Below, piece by piece: positions 26,115-35,273 of a stretch of 64,000 bases of DNA. The notes beneath the pieces are model-generated. The model did no database searches. It saw only the letters and a program-made list of their open reading frames with translations, and was not told the DNA's origin. How positions within the stretch are numbered: position 1 is the stretch's first letter; each line of letters starts with the position of its first letter. This stretch comes from CALZIK01 sp945787635. GTDB lineage: Bacteria; Acidobacteriota; Thermoanaerobaculia; Multivoradales; JAHEKO01. A program made the position numbers and the translations under genes. The DNA lies in assembly GCA_947259725.1 (NCBI GenBank), contig CAMYNM010000011.1:62001-126000 (forward strand), read 5' to 3'.

Positions 26115-27554
26115 ATGGCAACGTCCGGTAACCGCTCGATTCTTCCGGCGGCGCTCGTGCTCTGGACCGCTCTCGGGCCGGCCCCGATCACGACCGCGGC
26201 TGAGGCTCAGCGTGCGGCCACGATCGACGAAACCGCCGCCGAGCTGCGTGACCGGGCTCTGGCGTCGCCACTGGCCTGGGAGCTGCTCGAGTCATTGACC
26301 ACCGAGGTGGGCCACCGCTTCGCCGGCAGCGCCGGCGACCGCGCCGCGGTCGCCTGGGCGGTAGCCAAGATGGAGGAGCTCGGCCTCGAGAACGTGCGAG
26401 CCGAACCGGTCACGGTCCCGCAGTGGGTGCGCGGCGAAGCCCGCGGTCGCACGCTCTCCCCCTACCCCCAGGAGATGAAGCTGATCGCCCTCGGCGGCAG
26501 CGTCGGTACGCCCGAAACGGGCATCGAGGCCGAGATCCTCGAGGTCGCCGGCCTCGAGGAGCTCGTCGAGGTCCCCGACGCCGAGGTCGCGGGCAAGATC
26601 GTCTTCTTCAACCGACGGATGGAACGGCGCCAGGACGGGCGCGGCTACGGGCAGACCGTGCCGATCCGCGGACGCGGGCCGTCGGCCGCGGCGGCCAAAG
26701 GCGCGGTGGCCGTGCTGATCCGCTCGGTGGGGACCGGTACCCACCGCTTTCCCCACACCGGAGCCCTGCGCTACGCCGAAGACACGCCGCGCATTCCGGC
26801 GGCGGCGCTGGCGGTTCCCGACGCCGATGTGCTCGAGGCCCAGCTTCGCCGCGGGCAGCCGGTGAGGTTTCATCTCTACCTCGGCAGTCGCTATCTCGCC
26901 AACACCCAGTCGGCGAACGTCATCGGCGAGGTCGTCGGCCGGGACAAGCCCGGCGAGATCGTGCTTCTCGGCGGGCACCTCGATTCCTGGGACGTCGGCA
27001 CCGGTGCCCTCGATGATGGCGCCGGCTGCGCGATCTCGCTCGCCGCGGCCAAGCTGATCGCGGCGCTCGACCGGCCTCCCCGCCGTACGATCCGGGTGGT
27101 CCTCTTCGCCAACGAAGAGTTCGGCCTGTCGGGCGCCGAAGCCTACGCCCAGGCCCATCAAGCGGAGCTCACCACGCACCAGCTGGCGATGGAGTCGGAT
27201 TTCGGCGCCGGCAACGTCTGGCGATTCGCCGCGTCGGTCGAACCGGCGGCCCGGACCGCCGCGCAGAGCATCGCGACGCTCCTCGAGCCACTCGAGATCG
27301 CTTTTGATGCCGGCCCGGCCTGGGGCGGCGCCGACCTGCGTTACCTTCACACCTCCCGGGTTCCGGTGGCAGACCTCACCCAGGACGGGACCTACTACTT
27401 CGACTACCACCACACCGAGGACGACACCCTCGACAAAGTGGCGCCGGACGCGCTGGCCCAGAACGTCGCCGCCTATGCAACCGTCGCGTTCTACGCGGCC
27501 GAAACCGAGACTTCCTTCTTTCCGGCTCCCGCGCGCACCCAGCGCGAGCGATGA
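26115..27554 (+). CDS. M28-family aminopeptidase (carboxypeptidase Q-like), exported
   Basis: The 479-residue protein has a signal peptide (PAALVLWTALGPAPITTAAEA), a PA-domain insert (AGKIVFFNRRM, GAVAVLIRSVGTGTHRFPHT) and the M28 dizinc site: VLLGGHLDSWDVGTGALDDG (His and Asp), FANEEFGLSGAEAYA (Glu-Glu), the MESDFGAG Asp and C-terminal DYHHTEDDTLDKV. It is likely a periplasmic aminopeptidase or dipeptidase. The stop overlaps the next gene's ATG (ATGA), making a two-gene unit. Confidence 0.92.
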   Translation: MATSGNRSILPAALVLWTALGPAPITTAAEAQRAATIDETAAELRDRALASPLAWELLESLTTEVGHRFAGSAGDRAAVAWAVAKMEELGLENVRAEPVTVPQWVRGEARGRTLSPYPQEMKLIALGGSVGTPETGIEAEILEVAGLEELVEVPDAEVAGKIVFFNRRMERRQDGRGYGQTVPIRGRGPSAAAAKGAVAVLIRSVGTGTHRFPHTGALRYAEDTPRIPAAALAVPDADVLEAQLRRGQPVRFHLYLGSRYLANTQSANVIGEVVGRDKPGEIVLLGGHLDSWDVGTGALDDGAGCAISLAAAKLIAALDRPPRRTIRVVLFANEEFGLSGAEAYAQAHQAELTTHQLAMESDFGAGNVWRFAASVEPAARTAAQSIATLLEPLEIAFDAGPAWGGADLRYLHTSRVPVADLTQDGTYYFDYHHTEDDTLDKVAPDALAQNVAAYATVAFYAAETETSFFPAPARTQRER

Positions 27555-30511
27555 CGCATCGGGAGCCAGGGGACCGAGCGGGCCGCCAGTTCGCTCGGGT
27601 GAAGGGCGCTCTTCTCGCGGCGGCGTCCGCGGCGATCTGGATTAGCTGCGCAACGTCTACCGCGACCGCGCCGGATCAGGCCTCGACCACCGCCTCCGTC
27701 TTGAGCCCGGCTCCTCCGGAGATCGGCGTGCTCGAATTCCTCGGCGAGGCGGTGATCCCGGAGGACGCGCTCGTCGAGGGCAGCCCGGTGGGCGGGCTCT
27801 CGGGGATCACCTACGACCCGAAGCGCGAGGTCTACTACGCGATCTCCGATGACCCGGCTTCCCGGGGACCGGCTCGTTTCTTCACTCTCACCATCGACCT
27901 CGCGGACGGCTCTCTCACGTCGGAGGATGTCGAAGCACTTTCCTTGACCCGCCTTCTGGATCGAGACGGCGCCCCGTTCGCCGAAATGACCCTCGACTGC
28001 GAGGGCATCGCGCTGAGCCCCGACGACACGCTCTACGTGTCTTCCGAGGGCCAGGCCGATCAAGGTGTTGATCCCTTCCTGCGCGAGGTCGGCCTCGACG
28101 GACAGCACCTGCGCGGGTTGTCACTTCCCGACAACTTCTTGCCAAAACCGTCGAAAACGCGCGGCATCCGGCACAACCTCGGGTTCGAGAGCGCGACGCT
28201 CACGCCGAGCGGCCGGTTCTTCTATTCCTCGACCGAGAACGCACTTCGCCAGGACGGCCCGGAAGCCGACGTCGGTGTTGCGAGCCCGAGTCGCATCCTT
28301 CGCTACGAGCGCGCCAGTGGGCGGCTGTCGGCCGAGTTCGTCTACACGGTCGATCCGGTAGGCGAGGCGCCGCCAGATCCCGAGGCCTTTCGCACGCGCG
28401 GTCTGGTAGAGCTTTTGGCTCTGGACGACGACCACCTGCTCGCTCTCGAGCGCTCCTACACCCAGGGCGTGGGTAACGCGGTCGATCTCTTTCTAGTCTC
28501 GCTGGGCGGCGCCAGCGACGTCCGCAAGACCAAAGCTCTCCTCGGATACAGCTACACGCCGGTCCAGAAGACTCGGCTTCTCGAGCTCTCGGGGCTCGGT
28601 ATCGAGCTCGACAACCTCGAGGGGATGACCCTCGGACCGCGGCTCGCCGATGGCCGGCGCACTCTCCTCGTCATCGCCGACAACAACTTCAACCCGCGGC
28701 AGCGCGGTCAGGTTCTGGCGTTCGCGATCGGCGAGGAAAGGCCCGAGATCTCCCGAATCCAAGGCGCCGGCCACCGCTCGGACCTCGAGGGAGCCTGGGT
28801 TCGCGGAGTGCGCGGCACGGTCACCGCCGGCGCGGCGCGAGGGCCGGGCTTCTGGGTGCAGGGCGCTTCCGACGGAGACCACGACACCAGCGATGCACTG
28901 TTCGTCCTGCCGGCAGAGGCGACCGCGCTCGAGCCGGGGACCACCGTCGAGCTCGCCGGTTGGGTTCGAGAGCGCGGGTTTCCGGGTGCCCTGACGGTCA
29001 CCAGCCTCGAAGGCGCCCTGGTCGACGCCGGCGAGCACGCGCCTTTGCCCTCCCCGGTCACGATCGAATCACGAGCAGGCGGGACGGGGGGCCGAGTACT
29101 GCCTTCGGATCGAATCGACGACGACGGCCTCGAGGTCTTTTCGCCCGACAGCGACGCTATCGACTTCTTCGAGAGCCTCGAAGGAATGCGCGTCGCCGTG
29201 CCCGCTTCGGTGGTCGTCGGACCCACGACCCGCTTCGGCGAGTTCGCCGTCGTCGCCGCAAGCGGGCTTGAAGACGGCGCCCGGCTGCGCTCCCGCGCCG
29301 GCGGTCTGATCGCCACCGCGAGCGACCTCCACCCCGAGCGTTTTTTGGTCGTTTCCCCTGACCGTTCCTCCGCTCCCAGAGCGAGCGTCGGCGATCGCTT
29401 CCCGGAGCCGATCGTCGGAGTTCTCGACTACGCCTTCGGTGGGTTTCGGGTCCTCGCCGACGAGGTTCCTGTACCCCTCTCGGGCGGCGTCGAACCCGAG
29501 ACCGCCACTCTCTCCTCGGATCGAGCTCTCGCCGTCGCCACCTACAATGTAGAGAACCTGAGCGCGACAAGCGGACCGGAAAAATACGCTCGTCTCGCAC
29601 GCTCGATCGTCGAGAACCTGGGGGCCCCAGACATCCTCGCCCTGCAGGAGATCCAGGACGACACCGGACCCGAAGACGACGGCACCGTCACCGCCGAACG
29701 GACTCTGCTGCGGCTGGTCGAAGCGATCACCGCGGCCGGCGGACCCCGGTACGAGTACTGCCAGATCGATCCGGGCAACCAGGCCGACGGCGGCCAGCCG
29801 GGAGCCAACATTCGCGTCGCCTACCTCTACCTGCCGGATCGCGTCGGCTTCGTTTCGCGAGGCATGCCCGACGCCGCCAGCGAGGCCGAGCTTCTGGTGG
29901 ACGAGGACGGACCGTTTCTGTCCCCCAACCCCGCCCGTATCGGCGCTCGACATCCCGCGTTCTCAGCCGACCCGGCTCGGAGCCTCACCGGCGTCAGGAA
30001 GCCCCTCGTCGCCGAGTTCGAAGTCGACGGGCAGAGGCTTTTCTTGGTCAACGTCCATCTGCGCTCGAAGCGGGGTGACGGCTCTCTTTTCGGCGGCGTC
30101 CAGCCGCCTCCGCGCACCAGCGAACCTCTTCGCTCCGAAGAAGCGCGCGTTGTCGCCGGTTTCGTCGACCGGCTTCTCGAGCTTGACCCGGCGGCGGCAG
30201 CGATGGTCGTTGGCGACTTCAACGAGCACGAGTACCGCGATCCCGTCCTGCTCTTGCTCGACTCGGGCCTGACCAATCTAGTGGAATCAGTTCCGGCCGG
30301 CGATCGCTATACCTATGTCTACCAAGGCAACTCGCAGGTTCTCGACCACGTTCTGGTGAGCACAAGCCTGGCCGGCGCTTCACCCGAGATCGACATCGTG
30401 CACTTGAACGCTGATTTTCCCGACGGTTCCCGGGCCTCGGATCACGATCCGGTGCTCGTTCGGATTCGGCAAGCCGCGGCAGAAGACTCCGAATCGCAAC
30501 ACGATTCCTAA
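27551..30511 (+). CDS. Esterase-like phytase domain fused to an endonuclease/exonuclease/phosphatase domain, exported
   Basis: The 986-residue protein has a possible lipobox near residue 34 (SAAIWISCATS). Residues about 55-420 are the esterase-like activity of phytase domain: GGLSGITYDPKREVYYAISD, DCEGIALSPDDTLYVSSEGQ, LGFESATLTPSGRFFYSSTE, LDNLEGMTLGPRLADG. A central OB-like region (about 430-640) follows. The EEP domain (about 660-975) carries VATYNVENLS, ILALQEIQDDTG, FLVNVHLRSKRGDG, VVGDFNEHEY and the terminal SDHDPVLVRI. It probably hydrolyses phosphoesters outside the cytoplasm. The domain pairing suggests phosphate scavenging. Confidence 0.88.
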   Translation: MTHREPGDRAGRQFARVKGALLAAASAAIWISCATSTATAPDQASTTASVLSPAPPEIGVLEFLGEAVIPEDALVEGSPVGGLSGITYDPKREVYYAISDDPASRGPARFFTLTIDLADGSLTSEDVEALSLTRLLDRDGAPFAEMTLDCEGIALSPDDTLYVSSEGQADQGVDPFLREVGLDGQHLRGLSLPDNFLPKPSKTRGIRHNLGFESATLTPSGRFFYSSTENALRQDGPEADVGVASPSRILRYERASGRLSAEFVYTVDPVGEAPPDPEAFRTRGLVELLALDDDHLLALERSYTQGVGNAVDLFLVSLGGASDVRKTKALLGYSYTPVQKTRLLELSGLGIELDNLEGMTLGPRLADGRRTLLVIADNNFNPRQRGQVLAFAIGEERPEISRIQGAGHRSDLEGAWVRGVRGTVTAGAARGPGFWVQGASDGDHDTSDALFVLPAEATALEPGTTVELAGWVRERGFPGALTVTSLEGALVDAGEHAPLPSPVTIESRAGGTGGRVLPSDRIDDDGLEVFSPDSDAIDFFESLEGMRVAVPASVVVGPTTRFGEFAVVAASGLEDGARLRSRAGGLIATASDLHPERFLVVSPDRSSAPRASVGDRFPEPIVGVLDYAFGGFRVLADEVPVPLSGGVEPETATLSSDRALAVATYNVENLSATSGPEKYARLARSIVENLGAPDILALQEIQDDTGPEDDGTVTAERTLLRLVEAITAAGGPRYEYCQIDPGNQADGGQPGANIRVAYLYLPDRVGFVSRGMPDAASEAELLVDEDGPFLSPNPARIGARHPAFSADPARSLTGVRKPLVAEFEVDGQRLFLVNVHLRSKRGDGSLFGGVQPPPRTSEPLRSEEARVVAGFVDRLLELDPAAAAMVVGDFNEHEYRDPVLLLLDSGLTNLVESVPAGDRYTYVYQGNSQVLDHVLVSTSLAGASPEIDIVHLNADFPDGSRASDHDPVLVRIRQAAAEDSESQHDS

Positions 30512-30544
30512 TACCGCGATCGCGAGGACTGGGAGCGCTTCGCT

Positions 30545-30577
30545 AGACTCGCAACGGAAGCGTTGAGTCTTTTTTTT
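30545..30577 (+). terminator. Rho-independent terminator after the phytase-nuclease fusion
   Basis: AGACTCGCAACG and CGTTGAGTCT form an interrupted stem around GAAG, followed by nine T residues. It starts 34 bp after the fusion gene's stop and insulates mscL. Confidence 0.8.
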
Positions 30578-30624
30578 GCCCCGCCGCCGCTCGGGTGGCT
30601 GGGCGTTGTTTTTGTCTTTTTCAC

Positions 30625-30630
30625 AGGAGG
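30625..30630 (+). promoter_or_regulatory. Ribosome binding site of mscL
   Basis: AGGAGG with 7-base spacing to the ATG at 30638. It fixes the mscL start and excludes an in-frame upstream start at 30563 within the terminator region. Confidence 0.75.
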
Positions 30631-30637
30631 AAACAGG

Positions 30638-31019
30638 ATGAGCATGGTGTCAGAGTTCAAAGAGTTCGCGATGAAGGGCAATGTCATGGACATGGCCGTC
30701 GGTATCATCATCGGCGGCGCCTTCGGGAAGATCATCGGTTCGTTGGTCAATGACGTGCTGATGCCGGTGATCGGCAAGTTCACCGGCGGTGTCGACTTTT
30801 CGAGCATGTTCGCGTCGCTCGACGGCAACTATCATGAAGTACGGAGCGTTCCTCCAGAACGTCGTCGACTTCGTGATCATAGCCTTCGTCATTTTCATGA
30901 TGATTCGAGCGATGAACAACATGCGCAAGAAGCAAGAAGAAGCTCCGACGGCACCGCCCGAGCCTTCAGACGAGGTCAAGCTTCTGACCGAGATCCGCGA
31001 TTCCCTGGCCAAAGGCTAG
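30638..31019 (+). pseudogene. mscL: Large-conductance mechanosensitive channel MscL, frameshifted with a shortened loop
   Basis: Reading from the ATG at 30638, residues 1-65 are a normal MscL N-terminus: EFKEFAMKGNVMDMAVGIII, GGAFGKIIGSLVNDVLMPVI, GGVDFSSMFASLDGNY. The frame then runs into unrelated sequence. The second half (KYGAFLQNVVDFVIIAFVIF, then RKKQEEAPTAPPEPSDEVKL and the C-terminal helix LLTEIRDSLAKG) is intact in another frame from about 30834. The periplasmic loop between DGNY and KYG is about a dozen residues shorter than usual. A deletion of a length not divisible by three explains both facts. It could be real or an assembly error; a terminator follows. Confidence 0.85.
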
Positions 31020-31042
31020 ATCGGACCTGCGACCCGACTGGA

Positions 31043-31077
31043 AAGGGCCGGGGTTCCGACTCCGGCCCTTCGCTTTT
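31043..31077 (+). terminator. Rho-independent terminator of mscL
   Basis: AAGGGCCGG and CCGGCCCTT form a perfect 9-bp stem with a 10-base loop, followed by CGCTTTT. It sits 23 bp after the mscL stop and may also act for the convergent NTF2-like gene. Confidence 0.85.
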
Positions 31078-31084
31078 GGGGCCG

Positions 31085-31693
31085 TCAGAGCTCCTCGGCG
31101 AGCTCTCGTTCGATCACCCAGACGCCGTCTTCCCGAACCAGCTCGAGCGTCTTGTGACAACGATCGGTGTAGATGTCGCTCTCGTAGGACTGCTTGAAAC
31201 TCGCGATGGCGAGGTCGGACGACGCCATTCGCACGTCGATCGTGCCGAGCACGACACGAATCCGACGCGGGTCTCGGAGGCGCGGATAGCGCTCCTGCCT
31301 CCACTTTGAAAGCGGCGTGCCGTCGGCCGGCTCGAAGCCCACGCTGTAGAAATCCAAATAGTCCTCGACGCTCTGGTCGGACCAGGCTCGCGCCCAGGCT
31401 CTGACCGTAGCCTCGACCTCGGCGAGCTCGTTTGCCCTGCGGGATGACAACGCCGTTTCGGCTCGCGCCGCCAGCGGCGTGCCGGAGCGCGGCTCCTCGG
31501 GCTCAATGGCCGCGCTCCGCTCGCCGACCGCCTGCTCCACCGAGAGCGTCTCGACCGATTCCGCCGCACCATGCGCGTTCGGCCTCGGGCTCACGCTCGA
31601 AGCGAGCCACAGAACCGCGACAACTCCGCCCACGACCACACCAGTAACCACGAGCACGGCCTTGAGACCGCCCAGACTGCGTTCGCTCTTCAT
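31085..31693 (-). CDS. Membrane-anchored NTF2-like (Cds6-type) domain protein
   Basis: The 202-residue protein has an N-terminal membrane anchor (GLKAVLVVTGVVVGGVVAVLWLASS, about residues 9-33), a linker with acidic and Pro residues, and a C-terminal NTF2-like cone fold. The fold shows as VRAWARAWSDQSVEDYLDFY, LSKWRQERYPRLRDPRRIRV and FKQSYESDIYTDRCHKTLEL-VREDGVWVIERE. This domain often occurs at the C-terminus of L,D-transpeptidases and TPR proteins; here it stands alone. It likely faces the periplasm. No enzymatic residues are evident. Confidence 0.75.
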   Translation of the reverse strand: MKSERSLGGLKAVLVVTGVVVGGVVAVLWLASSVSPRPNAHGAAESVETLSVEQAVGERSAAIEPEEPRSGTPLAARAETALSSRRANELAEVEATVRAWARAWSDQSVEDYLDFYSVGFEPADGTPLSKWRQERYPRLRDPRRIRVVLGTIDVRMASSDLAIASFKQSYESDIYTDRCHKTLELVREDGVWVIERELAEEL

Positions 31694-31871
31694 GCGGGGT
31701 CCCCTATTGTCGACCCATCATACGACCCAGTCGTCCCCCGGCCGAACCTTCCGCGCGACCTCACTCGCCTCGACGTAGAGCGCCAGGAAGCGTATCGTTC
31801 TGAAGACAACGGGCGCCCAGCGACTCGCTGCAGGGTGCGCTCGCCGGCCCGAAATCAATGGAGGAATCAGA

Positions 31872-33557
31872 ATGAAGAAGGCTCTTTTCTGTCTCGCACT
31901 CGCAGCACTGGTCAATCTTCCGGCGTGCGCGCCGCCCGCGGAAGAAGTCGTTACCACGGAATCTCTACTGCTCGAGTCTCAGGGCGCACTCGCGCAGATC
32001 ACCACGGAGGCCCTCCGTGACCCGGTCGCCGAGCTCTCGAGCGACGCATACGGCGGTCGCGGCCCGGGTAGCGAGGGCGACGCAAAGGCTCGGCAATATC
32101 TCATCGCCGAGCTCGAGGAAATCGGCTACCTGCCGGGAGCGGCCGGTGGCTCTTGGGAGCAGCCCTTCGACATCGTCGGGGTCAACTCGACCGCACCGGC
32201 GACCTGGACCTTCAAGAAAGACGGCAAGAAGGTCTCGCTCCAGTGGTGGGACGAGTACATCGCCTCGAGCGGCGTCCAGGCGGAGACCGCCTCGATCGCC
32301 GAGGCGGAGCTGGTCTTCGTCGGCTATGGCATTCAGGCGCCCGAGTACGACTGGGACGACTTCAAAGGCATGGACGTGTCGGGCAAGGTTCTGGTGATCA
32401 TCAACAACGATCCGGATTGGTCGGATGATCTCTTCGAGGGAAACCGACGCCTCTACTACGGTCGCTGGACCTACAAGTACGAAAAGGCGGCCGAGCTGGG
32501 AGCGGCGGGCGCCATCATCATCCACACGACCCCGTCGGCGGGATACCCGTTCCAGGTGGTCCAGTCATCCTGGACCGGACCGCAGTTCGAGATACCGACT
32601 GCCGGTGAGGCCCGAATCCAGATTCCCGCCTGGACCTCCGAAGCCGCGATGTACCGGATCTTCGAGCTTGCCGGTCAGGATCTCGACCAGCTGCGCGAAG
32701 CCGCCAAGAGCCGTGATTTCGAGCCCGTGTCGCTCGGGGTCACCACATCGCTGACGCTCACTAATGAGGTCCAGCGAGTCGAAACCGCCAACGTGGTCGC
32801 AACCCTCCCGGGGCGAGATCCCGAGCTCTCAAAAGAATACATCGTCTATTCGGCCCATCACGATCACCTGGGCGTCGGCAAGGCCAACGACGCCGGTGAC
32901 GACATCTACAACGGTGCACTCGACAACGCCGCGGGCTGCGCCCAGGTGCTCGCGATCGCGCGCGCTTTCGCCGCCATGCCCGACAAGCCGAGGCGCTCGA
33001 TCATGCTTTCGTTCGTCGCGGCCGAGGAGCAAGGGCTTCTGGGCTCGGCCTATTTCGCGCAGAACCCACCGGTTCCCGCCGGCCGGATGGCCGCCAACAT
33101 CAACTACGACGGCGGCAACATCTGGGGCAGGACCAAGGACGTCACCTACATCGGCTACGGCAAGTCGTCTTTGGACGCGGTCGTCGAGATGTTCGCGGGC
33201 GAACAGGGACGCACCGTCAAACCCGATCAGTTCCCGGACCGGGGATTCTTCTACCGCTCCGACCAGTTCAACTTCGCCAAGGTCGGCGTTCCGGCGATCT
33301 ATCTCGACACCGGCACCGAGTTCGTGGATCGGCCCGAGGGCTGGGGCAAGGAGCAGATCGAAGCCTGGGAGGCGGTCCACTATCACCAACCCTCGGATGA
33401 GCTGGTCGACGACTGGGACTTCGACGGCATGATCGAGGACGCGATCCTCGGATTCGAGATGGGGCTCCATCTCGCGGAGCAAGACCAGCTGCCGACCTGG
33501 AACCCGGGCGACGAGTTCGAGGCGGCAAGAACCGAAGCGCTGGCCGCCCTCCACTAG
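31872..33557 (+). CDS. M28-family peptidase lipoprotein with PA domain
   Basis: The 561-residue protein has a lipobox (LAALVNLPACAPPAEE). The N-terminal part DAYGGRGPGSEGDAKARQYL is typical of this M28 group. A PA domain follows (FVGYGIQAPEYDWDDFKGMD, GKVLVIINNDPDW, GAAGAIIIHTTPSAGYPF). The dizinc site reads YSAHHDHLGVGK, NGALDNAAGC, VAAEEQGLLGSAYFA, NINYDGGNIWGRTKD and YHQPSDELVDDWD. It is an outer-membrane or periplasmic aminopeptidase. SD-like GAGGAATCAGA precedes the ATG. It is followed 22 bp later by the ZIP gene. Confidence 0.92.
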   Translation: MKKALFCLALAALVNLPACAPPAEEVVTTESLLLESQGALAQITTEALRDPVAELSSDAYGGRGPGSEGDAKARQYLIAELEEIGYLPGAAGGSWEQPFDIVGVNSTAPATWTFKKDGKKVSLQWWDEYIASSGVQAETASIAEAELVFVGYGIQAPEYDWDDFKGMDVSGKVLVIINNDPDWSDDLFEGNRRLYYGRWTYKYEKAAELGAAGAIIIHTTPSAGYPFQVVQSSWTGPQFEIPTAGEARIQIPAWTSEAAMYRIFELAGQDLDQLREAAKSRDFEPVSLGVTTSLTLTNEVQRVETANVVATLPGRDPELSKEYIVYSAHHDHLGVGKANDAGDDIYNGALDNAAGCAQVLAIARAFAAMPDKPRRSIMLSFVAAEEQGLLGSAYFAQNPPVPAGRMAANINYDGGNIWGRTKDVTYIGYGKSSLDAVVEMFAGEQGRTVKPDQFPDRGFFYRSDQFNFAKVGVPAIYLDTGTEFVDRPEGWGKEQIEAWEAVHYHQPSDELVDDWDFDGMIEDAILGFEMGLHLAEQDQLPTWNPGDEFEAARTEALAALH

Positions 33558-33579
33558 GCGTCCGCGCTCGGCGACCTCC

Positions 33580-34386
33580 ATGGGCATTCTCGAAGTCAAG
33601 CTTCTCGCCGTCCTCTTGATCTTCGCCGCCGGCTGGCTTGGCGGCTCGCTACCGCTCGCCGGTCGCAGGACCGGCGCAGATTCGCCTTGGCTCTCCTGCG
33701 GCAACGCACTTTCGGCGGGCATCTTTCTCGGCATCGGGCTCATTCACATGCTGCCCGACGCCGATGCCGGTTGGCGGGAGCTGGGGTACGGCTATCCGGT
33801 CGCCTTCGTCATGGCGGCAGGCGCGTTCGCCTTCATTCTTCTTCTCGAGCACGTGCTTTTGCCCGAGTCGGCGCACGCCATGACCCACGCTCACGCCGGC
33901 GAGGGCCTGCCCACGATCGCCCCCTCGAAGCAGAAGACTCCCGGTCACGTGTACGGGCTACTTCTGGGGCTCTCGTTTCATTCGGTTCTCGCCGGGATCG
34001 CTCTAGGCCTGCAGCCCGCCCTGGCAGAAGTTGCCGCGATCCTGGTCGCGATCCTTGCCCACAAGGTCACCGAGGGCCTGGCTCTCGGCCTCGCGTTGGC
34101 GCGCAGCGGAGAGCGCCGGCGCTTCCGGCGGCTGATCACCATCTTCGCCCTGACCACGCCGGTCGGGGTCTTGCTCGGTCTTTTCGCCCGGCGTTTGATC
34201 GCGCCCGCGACCGGTCTCGCCTTCGACGCGCTCGTCCTGTCGCTCGCCGCCGGGACCTTTTTCTACATCGCGTCGATGGACATGCTCCAGGACGAGCTCC
34301 TCAAGCCCGGCAGCCGCTGGGCGAAGTGGCTCTTTGCGACTCTGGGCCTCGCGCTCACCGCGGCTCTGGCCCTGTGGAGCCATTAA
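33580..34386 (+). CDS. ZIP-family divalent metal transporter
   Basis: The 268-residue protein has eight predicted hydrophobic segments. The ZIP metal-transport helices are seen as GLSFHSVLAGIALGLQPALA (helix IV, HS motif) and LVAILAHKVTEGLALGLALA (helix V, HKxxEG). A His-containing loop (SAHAMTHAHAGEG) lies between helices III and IV, typical of a metal-binding loop. It probably imports zinc or another divalent metal. Its closeness to a zinc peptidase gene (22 bp) suggests co-expression. It converges on the exonuclease III gene. Confidence 0.9.
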   Translation: MGILEVKLLAVLLIFAAGWLGGSLPLAGRRTGADSPWLSCGNALSAGIFLGIGLIHMLPDADAGWRELGYGYPVAFVMAAGAFAFILLLEHVLLPESAHAMTHAHAGEGLPTIAPSKQKTPGHVYGLLLGLSFHSVLAGIALGLQPALAEVAAILVAILAHKVTEGLALGLALARSGERRRFRRLITIFALTTPVGVLLGLFARRLIAPATGLAFDALVLSLAAGTFFYIASMDMLQDELLKPGSRWAKWLFATLGLALTAALALWSH

Positions 34387-34404
34387 AGATCGATCGTTCG
34401 GTTT

Positions 34405-35178
34405 TTATGCCGAAACATCCGCCCAGACCGGCGCATGGTCCGAGGGGGTCAGGCCCTCCTGCTTCTTACGGAACTCGCGATCGATCTCGACCGCAGAGGC
34501 CTCTCCCACTCCGGCCGTCGCGAGCAAGAAATCGATCCTGAGGCCCTGGTTCTTGTGAAAGGCGCCGGCGCGGTAGTCCCACCACGAGAACGCCTGCCTG
34601 TCGGGGTGGAGACGCCGGTAGAGGTCGACCATCCCCAGGTCGAGCAGCGCCCGAAACCTCGCGCGCTCCTCGTCGGTATGGAAGATCTTGTCTTTCTTTC
34701 CGGCTTCGTTCCAGCTGTCGGTCCCTTCCGGGCAAATGTTGAAATCGCCCCCGACGATCGCCGGCCGCGCCGGCGTGCCGGTCGCGCGAAGGTGATCGGC
34801 CAGGGACTCGAACCAGGCTAGCTTGCGAGGAAAGTCCTCATGGCCGACGCTCTTGCCGTTCGGACAGTAGACGCTCGTGAACGACAGGCCGCCGGCCCTG
34901 ACGGTCAAGAGCCGCGAGCCGAGCTCGCCGTGGCCCGGCAGGCCCTTCTGCAGGATCTCGGGCTCTTCCCGCGCCAGAACCGCAACTCCGTTCCAGGCCT
35001 TCTGTCCGTAGACGGCGGCGACGAAACCCTCGGCTTCGAGCTCCTCGTGAGGGAACCTCTCGTCCTCGAGCTTGAGCTCCTGGAGGGCGACGAGATCGGG
35101 CCGGCGCTCTCGCAGCCAGATCTTGACGAAGTCGAGGCGGGAGCGAAGGCCGTTGACGTTCCAGGTGGCGACCCGCAT
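34405..35178 (-). CDS. xth: Exodeoxyribonuclease III (AP endonuclease)
   Basis: The 257-residue protein is full length for ExoIII: MRVATWNVNGLRSRLDFV, LVALQELKLEDERFP (metal Glu), GVAVLAREEPEI, FTSVYCPNGKSVGHEDFPRK (catalytic Tyr), PAIVGGDFNICPEGTDSWNE, FSWWDYRAGAFHKNQGLRID and the terminal LTPSDHAPVWADVS. It repairs abasic sites and 3'-blocked ends in the cytoplasm. It converges with the ZIP gene (18 bp between stops). Confidence 0.93.
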   Translation of the reverse strand: MRVATWNVNGLRSRLDFVKIWLRERRPDLVALQELKLEDERFPHEELEAEGFVAAVYGQKAWNGVAVLAREEPEILQKGLPGHGELGSRLLTVRAGGLSFTSVYCPNGKSVGHEDFPRKLAWFESLADHLRATGTPARPAIVGGDFNICPEGTDSWNEAGKKDKIFHTDEERARFRALLDLGMVDLYRRLHPDRQAFSWWDYRAGAFHKNQGLRIDFLLATAGVGEASAVEIDREFRKKQEGLTPSDHAPVWADVSA

Positions 35179-35273
35179 GTGGCGATCCTAACAACCGGCC
35201 CGCTATCGTAGAGCAGCACCTACGACAAGGAAACCCGGCTCGCCTGCTCCTGAAGGCGCAACCACAAGACAAG

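Noticed and set aside
30563..30637. Upstream extension of mscL
   Set aside because: It starts within a terminator T run and skips the AGGAGG that precedes the ATG at 30638.
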